Below, one piece after another: positions 49,000 to 60,063 of a DNA stretch of 64,000 nt. Made by a program: the position numbers and the translations under genes. The stretch is taken from contig NC_092572.1 in assembly GCF_037975245.1 (NCBI RefSeq), forward strand, positions 34,450,765 through 34,514,764. Direction: 5' to 3'. The notes under the pieces were generated by a model. It made no database searches and was not told where the DNA came from. It worked only from the letters and a program-made list of their open reading frames with translations. The stretch is from Apostichopus japonicus. Its lineage: Eukaryota > Echinodermata > Holothuroidea > Aspidochirotida > Stichopodidae. Every line of letters begins with the position of its first letter. Position 1 is the stretch's first letter.

Positions 49000-50860
49000 T
49001 ACATTAAGCTAGGCCAGATATAAGAAACGGGGGCTGCTAATGCTGTTAGACAGTGTTAGACATAGTAACCCATAACCATATAGATACATCCAACATGAAA
49101 TATTCCTCAATACTATCACAGGGCCTATTTAACCTCGCCACTTGCAATTTAACAAACTTTATCATTGATGTCAATTGTTTTGGCCATTTCCTCCAGTGTT
49201 CATTGGCTCTACTGTTGAATGATATGGAGCACTGTAGTGATTCCTACATAATATGAAACTGCAAATAAGTTAATAACAGTTACACTGTGTTACAAAGTGA
49301 ACACAAGAAGTAATTTTATTAAAGCTTGAAACTGTTACATAAAAATTAGTAAGATTGAATTGTGTCAGCAACTTATTTTTTATTAACTGTTATGCGTGGA
49401 CAAATTGTAACGTGAGTTACCGTGTCTTGCATCATTTTTATGCAACTGGACAATGATATAGGAATTTTTTGGCAACCTATATGTTTACTATAGTAGGTAA
49501 GGTATAACTACCAAATTTCACATGTCTTAGAGTTCACTTAGTATGAGGACACTTTTTAAGTAAAATTTGTTTACCAGTTTTGGCGCTTTTAGATATGTAC
49601 GTGAGTTACCGACTCAATTTTCCCTATACAATCTACATGAAGCAAATTTTTGATTTTTTTTTTTTACTTAGGTATGCCATCAGCATTGTGGTAACTACTA
49701 TAGAAGAAGTAATGTTGTGTTAGTAAAATATACGGTACAAAGAGAAGACGAAAAACATCAAAAATTAATGTGAGTTACCGTGGAAATGCAAAACTTGACA
49801 AAAAAAGTTAGTTTATGACTAACTCAAAAAATAAATAAGATAAAACAACAAGAGCAGCAATATCTCAAAGACAACGGTACTTAGCCGTGTGTTAAAGGTT
49901 AATAACCACTGTGGTTTCTCAAGTTCTGTAATAGTAATATGCATGATACCAAGTTTAATATAACCATCATGTAATGTACCTGTTAAAATCTAACTTAAAT
50001 TTGCAGTTCTACAATTTGCATATTCACACATTTGACCCTGTGAGGCTGTGACCCCGTTAATAAATATGATATACAAGGAACCAAAACATTTAAGGTCTGA
50101 TACAATGCTACCAGTGAAATAAACTTCTCTTCTTTAGACTGTACTGAGAGTTTCACATTTTAATCAGATAACTTGACTATCTATAAAGCAGACTGTATGT
50201 GCTAATACCATGGAAGCGCTACAGTAATACAATGTACCTGGCAGTTAACAAACCTTTGAAGTCAAAACTAAAAGAAACCCCCCCCCCCAACATGACCCCC
50301 CAAAAAAGTAAATGGTTTATTCATAAAGTGCCCATTTGTTGTGAATAAAATGAGACTACTGTAGGAGGGGGGCATACAGTGTATTCCTATGTCAAGTACA
50401 CAAAGTCACAGTCATACCACACACCAATTTAAATTAGGTACTACTGTGATATAGATGGTCATTTAATTATCAGAAATATTCTCAGAATGAAACGGCTGGA
50501 TTATGTCCCATAAGTAAATAATTAACTGTTTATTTTAATAATAGGTAGAAAGTAAATAGAAGAACTCTAAAATATGATTTGTATGATTTTTTTTTCCTTT
50601 TTTTCCTTTTAGCATATGAGATGTGATGCTCTCAAAGTGAATATTTATTAAATAATTTTGTGATTTAAAGAAATACTGTAAAACATTTTGAGAAAGACAC
50701 ATCATTGAAAAAATATTCAATAATGCCTGTCAAATAAAGGTACAAACTAACGTGATCCAGAGTAGTTAAGACTCACATCAACTTTTTTTATTAATAAATA
50801 AGTTAATTTGAATGATTAGTTCATTTAATTTGTTATTTTGAGGTTAACAGTAAGAGGCTG
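49000..50860. other. AT-rich non-coding stretch
   Basis: No supported coding region. GTGAGTTACC motifs occur near 49,410, 49,600 and 49,770, which could mark an old repeat. A C-rich run lies at about 50,279 and poly-T/A tracts elsewhere. Confidence 0.4.
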
Positions 50861-50866
50861 GTTTAG

Positions 50867-50943
50867 AAACTTGGTAGCTCCCTACATTCAAGGTACATTG
50901 ATATTGCAGTTCTCTGTCAGAAACTGTTGGCTTTATGTAAAAG
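50867..50943 (+). CDS. Weak candidate exon, unknown protein
   Basis: Plus-strand segment after GGTTTAG and before a good donor (AAAAG|GTAAGT). It reads open for 25 codons in one frame, with plausible composition (including RYIDIAVLCQKLLALCK). The acceptor lacks a strong pyrimidine tract, and no connecting exon was recognised. Short open frames at 51,182-51,403 and 51,346-51,561 follow but show no recognisable domain. It could equally be chance or part of a non-coding transcript. Confidence 0.2.
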
Positions 50944-50949
50944 GTAAGT

Positions 50950-52820
50950 TTTTGCAGCTTCAAAATCTTTTGCAGGGCTTTGCTTCAAATTAAATTGTGA
51001 GTTTTGTTGAAATACAAACAAAGACATCATGGTGAAATTTGTCAAATGTAGAGATATTGTTTACAGACCTAACAAGATCGGTACCTCAAAACAAAGTAAT
51101 GACTATTGAGACTCAGCATGTACTAACTGGGAATATACAAGTGACAATTAACTGTATACAAACATTATTTGCACAGTAAATGTGAGAAGAAATTGTAGTT
51201 TTAGTGTGGGACGGAAGATACTGTTACATTTTCTTGAAGTAATGATCAAAATATATAAAAATGCATTTAAGAGCTCTAAGTTTCTATACTATGTTTTAAT
51301 TCATCAACATTTTGGCAGTTTTGAAAAGGTAATTAACAGGTCATTTTGTCCCACTACCAGTTTGCTCCCAACTACAAATCCTTTCGTGCTCTCAAGTACC
51401 TAGCAGTTCGCCGACACCCCCTCTTGTCTTTCAAATTTGTACTTTCGAAAATTGCCAAATGCTGTTATATTAGGAATAACACTCAAATATTTGTGACAAA
51501 TGGCATGTTAAGCAGATTTAGAGCGGAATATCATAGGTACGATATTGCTGAGAAGTGGTGAAAGCCAAATATGGGTCACCAACGTGCATACATTTTTTGT
51601 GATTTCAGTAACAACTGAAGTTTTAGTTTCATTGTTATGATATATAAAAACCTGTAATAAAGGACATGTTTCACACGAAAAATTTACTTAAGACAGCACA
51701 GGCTATTGATGTACACACTCCATCAATCCCAACAACCAATAAGGTGTCTAGCTGAGACTTGAAATCACATCCACAAAAGAAGGGTAATAAATATGCAGGA
51801 AAACGCCAATGTAGTACATTCGAAACAAATTACGAATTTTCTAAAATACTTGAAGGGGCTAAGTGGTTGTCAATAAGGGGCACCTGGTGGTGGGGAGGAA
51901 ATACCATAAGTCTTTGACAATATTCTTAATCGACGATCTGCCAGACAATAATTCATGTTGATTAGACAAAAAATGACCTGCAATATCTTTCAGATCCTAC
52001 ATTTCCTGATTAGCTAACTTGCCAGTATTACTGGCAGTGATTATGTACTTTTTTCTTTTTAAAACGTATTAAAGATATTGTTGTCAAAAGTCATGTTGTA
52101 CAAGGTTTTAATATTTATTTTTCAACATTTTTATAATTAACTATATTTACTGGATAATGACAATTGAAAGTACAAAAAAAAAACTGAAAAAAAATGGTAA
52201 AAGTTGGTAAAAGTTCTAACCTATATGATACAACAAAGCAAAAAAAGTACCCCAAAACATTGAAAATGAAAGAAGTTTGCAAACAGATAAAACAAAATCA
52301 TTTCACCTTTAAGAAAAATGAGAACAACCTTTAAAAATCCTGTAGAATGTGATACTAGTTTGTGATAAGTCCTATATATGTATTCACACAAACATTGAGC
52401 ATTGTAACAACATTTTATTTCAGTGTAAAAGTAAAAAGTGCAGTTATACTTGTTTGTACAATTAAGGCAAATAATGGCTGACTGTAAGACAATGACCATT
52501 GTGGAAAAGTATCTTCAATATTTGTTAGCACATTCCAATAAATGCTCTCCAAGTTATTGTCATAACTTCTCTTTTGATGCATGAATTCCAAAGCAGTGTA
52601 TTTATTCAGTCCAAGTTTTCTACAATAGGCTAATTAATGATCTATGTATGCTTCTACCAGTGATTTATGTGTCTCACAATTTTAACTTACTCACAGTATG
52701 TTGATTTTGCAACTGATTTTTTTTGGTTAACATATTGCAAGTAGTAATTTACTACACTCAAAAACGTCTTTGCGAGTACACTACGAGTAATAGCTACTCT
52801 CTTAAAACACCATCGAATAT
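50950..52820. other. AT-rich non-coding stretch, nothing recognised
   Basis: Only short, compositionally biased open frames on both strands. No inverted or tandem repeat of note was seen by eye. Confidence 0.4.
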
Positions 52821-52914
52821 ACAAATTACTATGCTTTTACAGATTTTTACGTGCAATCTGAGAAATTGCAGGCTTGAGAACCATATTTTAGGGCTAGGTA
52901 TTCGCAGCATAAAA

Positions 52915-53060
52915 CACTCGGGAAGTGCCGTTTCCGGCCATCTGGGGGTTTGAAAAACCCAAAATTTTCTTGTACGCTCCGCGCCAACCGATGGTGGCGC
53001 TCCGCTTAGATAGTCTCCACACATTTACCCCCCCAATAATTTTCCTTTCCGCCGCGCCTG
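52915..53060. mobile_element. Dispersed repeat copy 1 (related to 62,103-62,235)
   Basis: Shares GAAGTGCCGTTTCCGGC, AAAATTTTCTTGTRYGCT, GCCAACCGATGGTGGCGCTC and CCGCT-AGATAGT with the 62.1 kb copy, in the same order and orientation. It is richer in GC and CpG than its surroundings. Class unknown; a SINE or a LINE 3' tail are both possible. Confidence 0.7.
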
Positions 53061-53267
53061 ACTGTTGTATGATTGGCTGAAAGTCAATCTTTTTGAGGAT
53101 GTCACTTTCTATGCACATGAGAGAGAGAGCCTATTAAGTCGCCGTTGCCCCATTCTGTTCCGGAGATTATTCTTGATTAGTTTTAACCTTGAAAATGAAC
53201 GTTCCCCATTACAATTTGTAACCATCATGCATAGGACAATTCGGAGGGCAATTTACCAGATATATTC

Positions 53268-53396
53268 TAGGGTTAGGGTTAGGGTTAGGGTTAGGGTTAG
53301 GGTTGGGTTAGGGTTAGGGTTAGGGTTAGGGTTAGGGTTAGGGTTAGGGTTAGGGGTTAGGGTTAGGGTTAGGGTTAGGGTTAGGGTTAGGGTTAG
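53268..53396 (+). repeat. Interstitial telomeric array (TTAGGG)n
   Basis: About 21 tandem TTAGGG hexamers over 129 bp. There is one 5-base variant (TTGGG, about 53,303) and one 7-base variant (TTAGGGG, about 53,353). Unique-looking sequence lies on both sides, so this is not a chromosome end. The near-perfect periodicity suggests a young insertion or active maintenance. Confidence 0.95.
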
Positions 53397-53639
53397 AGGG
53401 GTGAGAATTGCATTGAAAAAATGACTGGTGCTCGGACCACGGACCCGAGTTGTCTGGTGTTGTAAGCCTTCGGGGCATTGTATATTCCAGGGTTGCCAAC
53501 TCAGATTCAAATATTTAATGTCAAACTCTCAAATGTTTCACCAACTCTTGTCACAAGATGTCAAGTATCGAATTCAATCAGGCATAATGGCCTATTCAAT
53601 AAGTTTTCCTCTGAGATTAAGACATGGGGTTACTACTAT

Positions 53640-53708
53640 TGCGGGGCCCCTGACATCACAGGGCCCTGGGCCAGGGCTCAGTGGGCCCATGCGTTAAGAC
53701 GGCCCTGA
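53640..53708. mobile_element. Solitary hAT-like transposon terminus
   Basis: GGGCCCATGCGTTAAGACGG followed by CCCTG is, in reverse complement, a CAGGGCCGTCTTAACGCATG terminus of a type I associate with hAT elements. The nearby GGGCCC palindromes fit. No matching opposite TIR was found in the window, so it is a fragment. Confidence 0.4.
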
Positions 53709-54419
53709 TCTGACATGCTCAGTTTCAACCAATGAACAACGAGCATTGTCAATCAATCAATCCACAAACTACACTGTGGGCTGACTATAGATATTACCCT
53801 GAAATACTTCCATAGGCTGACAGACACAGGCTACTGCAATTGCTTTAATGCTTAAAGTTGGGTCCAGCACATCTTCAATTAAGCTCTTTGTTGGTCAAGG
53901 GGGACAAACAGGAAATGGTTACAGCTTGTTAAATGGCCTGAACAATTTTAGGGTTGGGGGATTAAGAACCAGAATATAGGAAAAAAGGGAATCGCTTTTG
54001 AATTAAACTGTGTTGAAGTTAACAGAACCCCTGTTAATATAGTGTAACAGCCCAAACTACCAGAGAATTCCTATTCAAAAATTCAATGTCACGAGTTGGC
54101 AAAGTCAAGTCTTATAATTTTCAAAAGACACATTATTATCTTTACTTTGATCATAAACTTTACTTTGTAATGCAAGGGTCCTCTTTCAGCACATGGCCGT
54201 TCTTAAAGGACCATATTGTGCTTGTGACATAGAAACCTTTGCCTTTAAATATAAAATTCTATCTAAAGAAATGACACCATTCAAAATAATGTTACTGGGC
54301 ATCTGTACTTCTATAAAATGAAGTCCATACTAATAAAAAATGAAAATTGTTCTCGCTCATAAATAATTTGTTTTCCTAAATGTTTCAGTAATGAAACAAT
54401 TCAACTGTCATAACATAAG

Positions 54420-54640
54420 TATCCCCCCTTCTCCCCTTTCCTCCCCCCCCCCATTCACTCCTCTTCTCATAGCTCTCTTCCACCCTTTTTTCTCCACACC
54501 TTTCTGTCTTTGACCTTCTCCGGTTTATTCCCTACTCCCTTCCCTTAATCCTCTCTTTGTCCCTCCACTGTTTATCTCCTACCTCTCCTCTTCCCCTGCT
54601 GGTTTCTTTCTTTCTTCTCTCCATCCCTTGTCTACTAATC
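54420..54640. repeat. Pyrimidine-rich tract, about 220 bp
   Basis: Strongly strand-asymmetric C/T sequence with runs of C and CTT/CCT words, directly upstream of the hammerhead-like motif region. Possibly the body of a degraded retroelement terminus. Confidence 0.6.
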
Positions 54641-54768
54641 CCCTTACATCTATCTCTTTGTGTTCACCATGCTCATTAACCTGTCTGTATTCTGTGCGTG
54701 TTTTAGTCCCTTCTGTTACTGTTATCATGGAGGTCTGTTTTTACCTTCATGCTGTTTCTTGTCATTTA

Positions 54769-54806
54769 GCCTTTGAAGAAGATCATGCTAGGATCGAAAC
54801 CTCAGG
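54769..54806 (+). ncRNA. Degenerate hammerhead-like motif, possible Penelope-like element remnant
   Basis: The order TTGAAGA, a GATC...GATC stem, CGAAAC and then CTC resembles the minimal hammerhead core (CUGANGA, stem, GAAA, cleavage triplet) reported in the terminal repeats of Penelope-like retroelements. The first base and the triplet deviate from consensus, so cleavage activity is doubtful. No reverse transcriptase frame is nearby. Confidence 0.35.
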
Positions 54807-55337
54807 CCAACTTACTTTTACACAATTTTTTTTTGGTGACATTTTAGTGAAACACTACTATTTTTGCTCTTAAGATGTAATGGCTGAATTTATGCATTTA
54901 GTATGATAGTAAGAATTTTTTTACTCTAGCATGTGGTTAAATTAAGACACACTCAGTTGAGCAGGAGCCAGTAGGAGTCAGCCTAGCTAGAAAGTTAACC
55001 TTAGACAATTACAAAATCATAACATGCTTATAGAGTAGGAAAAATTGGGTTTTCAGTCAATTTAGTTACTAATGGAAGATATGCATTCGTAATGTCTAAC
55101 AAATGTGTCATTTTTAGATTCAAGTTTTAAGAATTAAGATTTTTTTACCATCATTTTTAATTCGTCAATCTTATTCTTCAATGGCATCACAACAGGAAAA
55201 TGAAGCATTTTATTCACTAGTGAAATGTTTGCATGGGCACTTGCCTCATGGGCCCCTGGGCATGATGGGTGAGACCTGCCCCAGCTGGCCTACTAAATGG
55301 GGAGGGTCATAAGGAGAGGAGAATTGTTTTCAACAAG

Positions 55338-55370
55338 CCTGAGGAAAACTAGCTATAGACTCAAAATGTC
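55338..55370 (+). ncRNA. Second, more decayed hammerhead-like motif
   Basis: CCTGAGGAAAACTAGC, then TATAGACTCAAAATGTC: a CTGAGGA box followed after a short spacer by CAAAATGTC. This recalls the CTGANGA ... GAAACGTC order but without a convincing stem II. Listed only because it lies 0.55 kb from the better example. Confidence 0.15.
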
Positions 55371-56492
55371 AATAAGGTACTATCAATGATTAGATTCATG
55401 CTGGTAATTGTTAAGGAATAATTCATATTGATAGATTTTGTGTAGATTCGTGAATTATTTGGATCACTTGATGACATTCAGCGGTGGGTTCAGAAAGTGG
55501 AGAGGCCGAATTTGAATCTTCTCACTTAACAAGTACCTACAAGTACCTAAGTGTAGCACAATGCATGCTGTTTTCTATGGATCACACATAAAGCTGCACA
55601 GAGCATCAGGGGATTAATGTCTGAAAGAGGGGAGGGTTCTGGGGAGAGGGGTGCCCATAGCTTATTTTCCAGATTTAACCATGTGTTTGAAACTGAAATT
55701 ATGCTGTCTGCATAAAATGAATCGGAAAAACAAAACTCTAGTTTTGTGAAAATGCAATTGCCCACCCCTTCTTCCCTTCCCCTGCTCCCTCCCCTGTTAT
55801 CCAATTCCCCCCCCCCCCTCCACCATCACACCTTCCCATATTATAGATGTTTAGTTGGCAAACAAGATAAATGATTAAATGTAAACGTACAGGGTAACAA
55901 TATAATATAGTAACTTTTGTATGGCCAAATGGTTATCAATTGTTATCAATTGTTTTCAGAAAAACGCTGCAACAGACAGAACCAGATTCGTATTATATTT
56001 GCTCCTGTGGTGTGGCTAGTTGAAGGCAATAGACTTGATTTACCCCAACTGAAGTTTTCCCTATACTGACCGTGGAGGTAGGGGCCAAGGCCCCACAGCT
56101 CCTCTCCCCCACACAACTTTGCACACACCACTGGGCTAGTGTGACCACTGTAAATGACTAAAGGAGAACTGAATTCAGTACAATTCAAAAATGGTCATGT
56201 GCATATGGTCAGTGGCAATGAGGGGTGGGGGAGAGAGGGGGGAGGCACATGGAGGCACTTTTCCCCCTTAAATCTGGCCATCCTCATACCGCTGGTGACC
56301 CAAATACAACTTGAGCTAAAAAAAGCCTTGATGGCTTTCTTTAATTAGATTACTTATGAGATATAAGAAGTGGGACATCAGAAAATGCAACGTTTAATTG
56401 GCAATATATATCGAGGCACTTTCTTTGGCATTTAATCAATTACATGCTCCCCTCCCTTGCACCCCACCTTGCACACAGTTTGCAATGTCTAA

Positions 56493-56553
56493 CCAGGGAG
56501 TTGTTATGGAACTCTCTGGTCTAACCAGGGAGTTGTCCATAACAACTCCCTGG
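56493..56553. repeat. Two adjacent hairpins with CCAGGGAGTTGT arms
   Basis: The second hairpin (56,525-56,553) has perfect 12-bp arms, CCAGGGAGTTGT and ACAACTCCCTGG, with a 5-base loop. The first (56,493-56,519) has the same left arm and a slightly altered right arm (AACTCTCTGG). Each begins after CTAA, so the pair looks like a tandem duplication of one hairpin. Confidence 0.88.
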
Positions 56554-57149
56554 ACAGAGCATGAATTTTCTCTATGCAGACTCTTTCCAAATGCATAAGC
56601 TTTATCACTGTGCAAATGGGCTACAGTACATGCTTGTAGTGATACCATATGCATTCCTCTTCTCTAGTGACTGTTCCCAGTAGCAAGACATATGATCCCA
56701 TCCAGCTCTCACATAGGCCTATGGTCTTCTTGTAATGACTATACACAGTGAATTCATGAGAGTTCAATCTGGCTGTAAGGCATGTTTGTAAATGAAATCT
56801 GATACATTCCTTTCGAAGTTGCAAAGAAAACAAGTGCACTATTTCCATGGTTTCTTCCTTATAAGATGGGAGTATACTGTTGTCTACATAATAACTACCA
56901 AATGGGAAAATTTCCTGTTCATCCTAGAATTGCCTTTCCCATGGATAGTTTGAATGCACCAAGTAACTTCACTGACACAAACTACTTGTAAGGCCTGTAA
57001 TGATAAATATTTTCTGTAAGTTAAGTCCAATTATGCATTTTATTGTAAAATAACCTCACAAGGAAACCAAATTGTCTTTTATTTCTTTGCAATGTCACAC
57101 CTTCACATTGATGAAATTTTGAAATAACAATTAAACCCAAATAGGCCAA

Positions 57150-57955
57150 GAGCCTGTCCCATATGATTTCACCCCATTTAGCCCAGAAGGTTTGACCCCT
57201 TAAAGTTACTTAGACCATCTAGGTCATTCACAAAAAAATTGTCAGCTCAACCCCAGTGGTCGGGTTCGGACCCCAGACCCCCTGAAAAAGACCCCCGGGC
57301 GGGTTAATTTCATCCCATCTAGCCCATGGACCAAACTTTGTCAGAAGGAAGTAGTATGGTTGTACATTACAAAAAAGGCAAAACTGACAAAATTCCTGGT
57401 CAGGAAGGGGTTGTCAGACCCCCCACTAAGTCACCCCCAGTCGGGTTGATTTCACCCCATCTAGCCTATGGACCAAACTTTGTCAAAAGGAAGTAGCATG
57501 GTAGTATGTTACAAAAATGGAAAAACTGACAAACTTGTTGGTCGGGAAGGTGATGTCAGACCCCCACAAAGTTTACCCTGACCCACCCCCCAAAAGGCGG
57601 GTTGATTTCACCCCATCTAGCCCATGGACCAAACTTTGTCAGAAGGAAGTAGTATGGCTGTACATTACAAAAAAGGCAAAACTGACAAAATTCCTGGTCG
57701 GGAAGGGGTTGTCAGACCCCCCACTAAGTCACCCCAGTCGGGTTGATTTCACCCCATCTAGCCCATGGACCAAACTTTGTCAGAAGGAAGTAGTATGGCT
57801 GTACATTACAAAAAAGGCAAAACTGACAAAATTCCTGGTCGGGAAGGGGTTGTCAGACCCCCTACTAGGTCACCCCCAGTCGGGTTGATTTCACCCCATC
57901 TAGCCCATGGACCAAACTTTTGCAATACCAAACTTTGTCAAAAGGTAGTTGTGGG
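57150..57955. repeat. 141-bp tandem repeat, cluster 1
   Basis: Register marks GCCCATGGACCAAACTTTG lie near 57,322, 57,463, 57,620, 57,761 and 57,903, giving spacings of 141, 157, 141 and 142 bp. Each unit then contains AAGGAAGTAGTATGG, GTACATTACAAAAAAGGC, CTGACAAAATTCCTGGTC, GGAAGGGGTTGTCAGACCCC and CGGGTTGATTTCACCCC. The first part (57,150-57,320) is a divergent leader with CAGCTCAACCCCAGTGGTCG. Because 141 is a multiple of three, frames stay open across units (for example 57,517-57,888). I regard these as repeat by-products. Confidence 0.92.
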
Positions 57956-57959
57956 ACCT

Positions 57960-59170
57960 TCGTCAGCAATACTTGGCAGTCGAATGAGAAGTACAAAATG
58001 TGACACAATGAAAGTATGACGCTAGATAAGTGTAAGTTGCAATGATGGAATTAAAACCAAATAAACCATGACTATACAGGAAGCGGAGAAGTTTTGTTAG
58101 ATGCAAAGAGAATTTTTTTTAGATTCTCTTTAAGAGAATCCTACTCCACACACTTGAACATTGGAACCGAAACAGTACCTCTTACTCATCAATTTTTAGA
58201 GCAAACTTTAGGTAAATTGTTTTTTTTACCCCGCTTGACTATATATGAAAAATGCATCAGTAGGGTCCACGGCCCGCTGAGCCCCTAGCATCATCTATAT
58301 AGACTTAACCTTTTATGAGAGCTTCTGCCGGGTTTCTTGACCCTTATTTGTATACATGCCTTTTCATTTATTTGAAAAGATATAATTAAAATTAGGCTTA
58401 ATTGGTATTCCGCCTGGAACAAGGCAGACATTTTTGGGTTATGACAATTACACATGTTATGCTCACCTAGTTCTAACAATATAGGTTGTAGAAGACACTT
58501 TCAAGGTCTGTATTCCTTTAGAATAATCTCTTTCATGTTTAAGAAGCATAGATGCAACATGGTGCTATTTTTGGCATCAAGGGCTGATTTTTCCCACTTA
58601 TTGCTAATCATTTGAATATTGGTAAATGCATTTTGGGAAATGCATCTTGGGAATTCCCCTTCCCCTCCCCCTTCCCCCACAAAATCAAACAAAAGGTACC
58701 ACAAATGTTGTGATCTGATATTTAACTTTAATCAAAGGCATATTGTTTACTTAAAAATATCCTGGAACACAAAGATTTTGGCATTGGAAATTGCTACAGA
58801 AGCAATCTAATTAAAAAAAAATTCTCAGGGAGGACCCCCAGTCCCCACGCAAGGGCTTTGCACCTTCGACACTCAATGTGATAATGACATTATGTCGCTA
58901 GCATAAGTCAAAACATTTTTTATTTAACCTTGGAAATGTGTTTGCCCCTGCCATGCAAGCTTTCTGCGGATGCCCATGGATATACCACCCTTTTAGTGAA
59001 AGGTTTTGCCTTGTTAAAATCAAACATTCTGTTTCCCCCTCCCTTCCCCCTCCCCCCTTCACAGCACAGAGAAGCACAGTACAGTACATGCCCACATAGC
59101 TGGAATCCATCTTTCAATGAGGTAGACACCCAGCTTGTATACACAGAGAAACATGCTTGGATTGTTTTAG
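57960..59170. other. Spacer between the two 141-bp clusters
   Basis: Non-coding by eye. It includes a small palindrome (GATTCTCTTTAAGAGAATC, about 58,121) and C-rich tracts at about 58,655 and 59,035. Overlapping open frames around 58,900-59,230 on both strands have no recognisable domains. Confidence 0.4.
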
Positions 59171-59174
59171 TCTG

Positions 59175-60063
59175 GGAGCCTGTCCCATCTGATTTCACCC
59201 CATTTAGCCCAGAAGGTTTGACCCCTTAAAGTTACTTAGACCATCTAGGTCATTCACAAAAAAATTGTCAGCTCAACCCCAGTGGTCGGGTTCAGACCCC
59301 AGACCCCCTGAAAAAAAAACCCCGGGCGGGTAAATTTCACCCCATCTAGCCCATGGACCAAACTTTGTCAGAAGGAAGTAGTTTGGTTTTACATTACAAA
59401 AAAGGCAAAACTGACAAAATTCCTGGTCGGGAAGGGGTTGTCAGACCCCCCACTAAGTCACCCCCAGTCGGGTTGATTTCACCCCATCTAGCCCATGGAC
59501 CAAACTTTGTCAGAAGGAAGTAGTATGGCTGTACATTACAAAAAAGGCAAAACTGACAAAATTCCTGGTCGGGAAGGGGTTGTCAGACCCCCAACTAGGT
59601 CACTCCCAGTCGGGTTGATTTCACCCCATCTAGCCCATGGACCAAACTTTTGCAATACCAAACTTTGTCAAAAGGTAGTTGTATGGATGTACATTACAAA
59701 AAGTGCAAAACTGACAAAATTCCTGGTCGGGAAGGGGTTGTCAGACCCCCCACTAAGTCACCCCCAGTAGGGTTGATTTCATCCCATCTAGCCCATGGAC
59801 CAAACTTTGTCAAATGGAAGTAGTGTGGATGTACATTACAAAAAGTGTAAAACTGGCAAAATTCCTGGTCGGGAAGGGGTTGTCAGACCCCCACAAAGGT
59901 CACCCTCACCCAACCCCAAAAGGCGGGTTGATTTCACCCCTTCTAGCCCATAGACCAAATTTTGTCAAAAGAAGGTAGTATGTCTGTACGTTAAAAAAAA
60001 TGGATATCTGACAAAATTGCTGGTCGGGAAGGGGTTGTCAGACCCCTACAAAGAGCCCCTACC
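59175..60063. repeat. 141-bp tandem repeat, cluster 2
   Basis: Same unit and same divergent leader as cluster 1, starting at the same point (GAGCCTGTCCCATMTGATTT). Register marks lie near 59,350, 59,492, 59,633, 59,790 and 59,946. It ends CAAAGAGCCCCTACCC. The shared left boundary of leader plus array means the two clusters are copies of one structured element rather than independent expansions. Confidence 0.92.

Larger units (their letters stand above)
53710..57145. other. Non-coding transposon debris between the telomeric array and the 141-bp repeats
   Basis: No supported gene. The stretch contains C-rich runs (about 54,448 and 55,806), a GGGGCCAAGGCCCCACAGC phrase at about 56,080 echoing 37.65 kb, purine-rich GGGGGAGAGAGGGGGGAGG at about 56,225, and the hairpins at 56.5 kb. 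Confidence 0.45.

Noticed and set aside
53065-53510. Long open frames on both strands through the TTAGGG array
   Set aside because: Telomeric hexamers contain no stop in some frames, so the Gly-Leu/Arg-Val and Pro-Asn/Leu-Thr runs are artefacts.
53487-54110. Possible TIR pair (TTGCCAACTC near 53,492 and its inverse near 54,095)
   Set aside because: Only about ten bases match, the sequence beyond them diverges, and no flanking duplication was found.
57517-57888. 123-codon frame with 47-residue internal repeats
   Set aside because: The 141-bp unit keeps the frame open automatically. The 157-bp unit breaks it and other units have stops. No start context or splice evidence.
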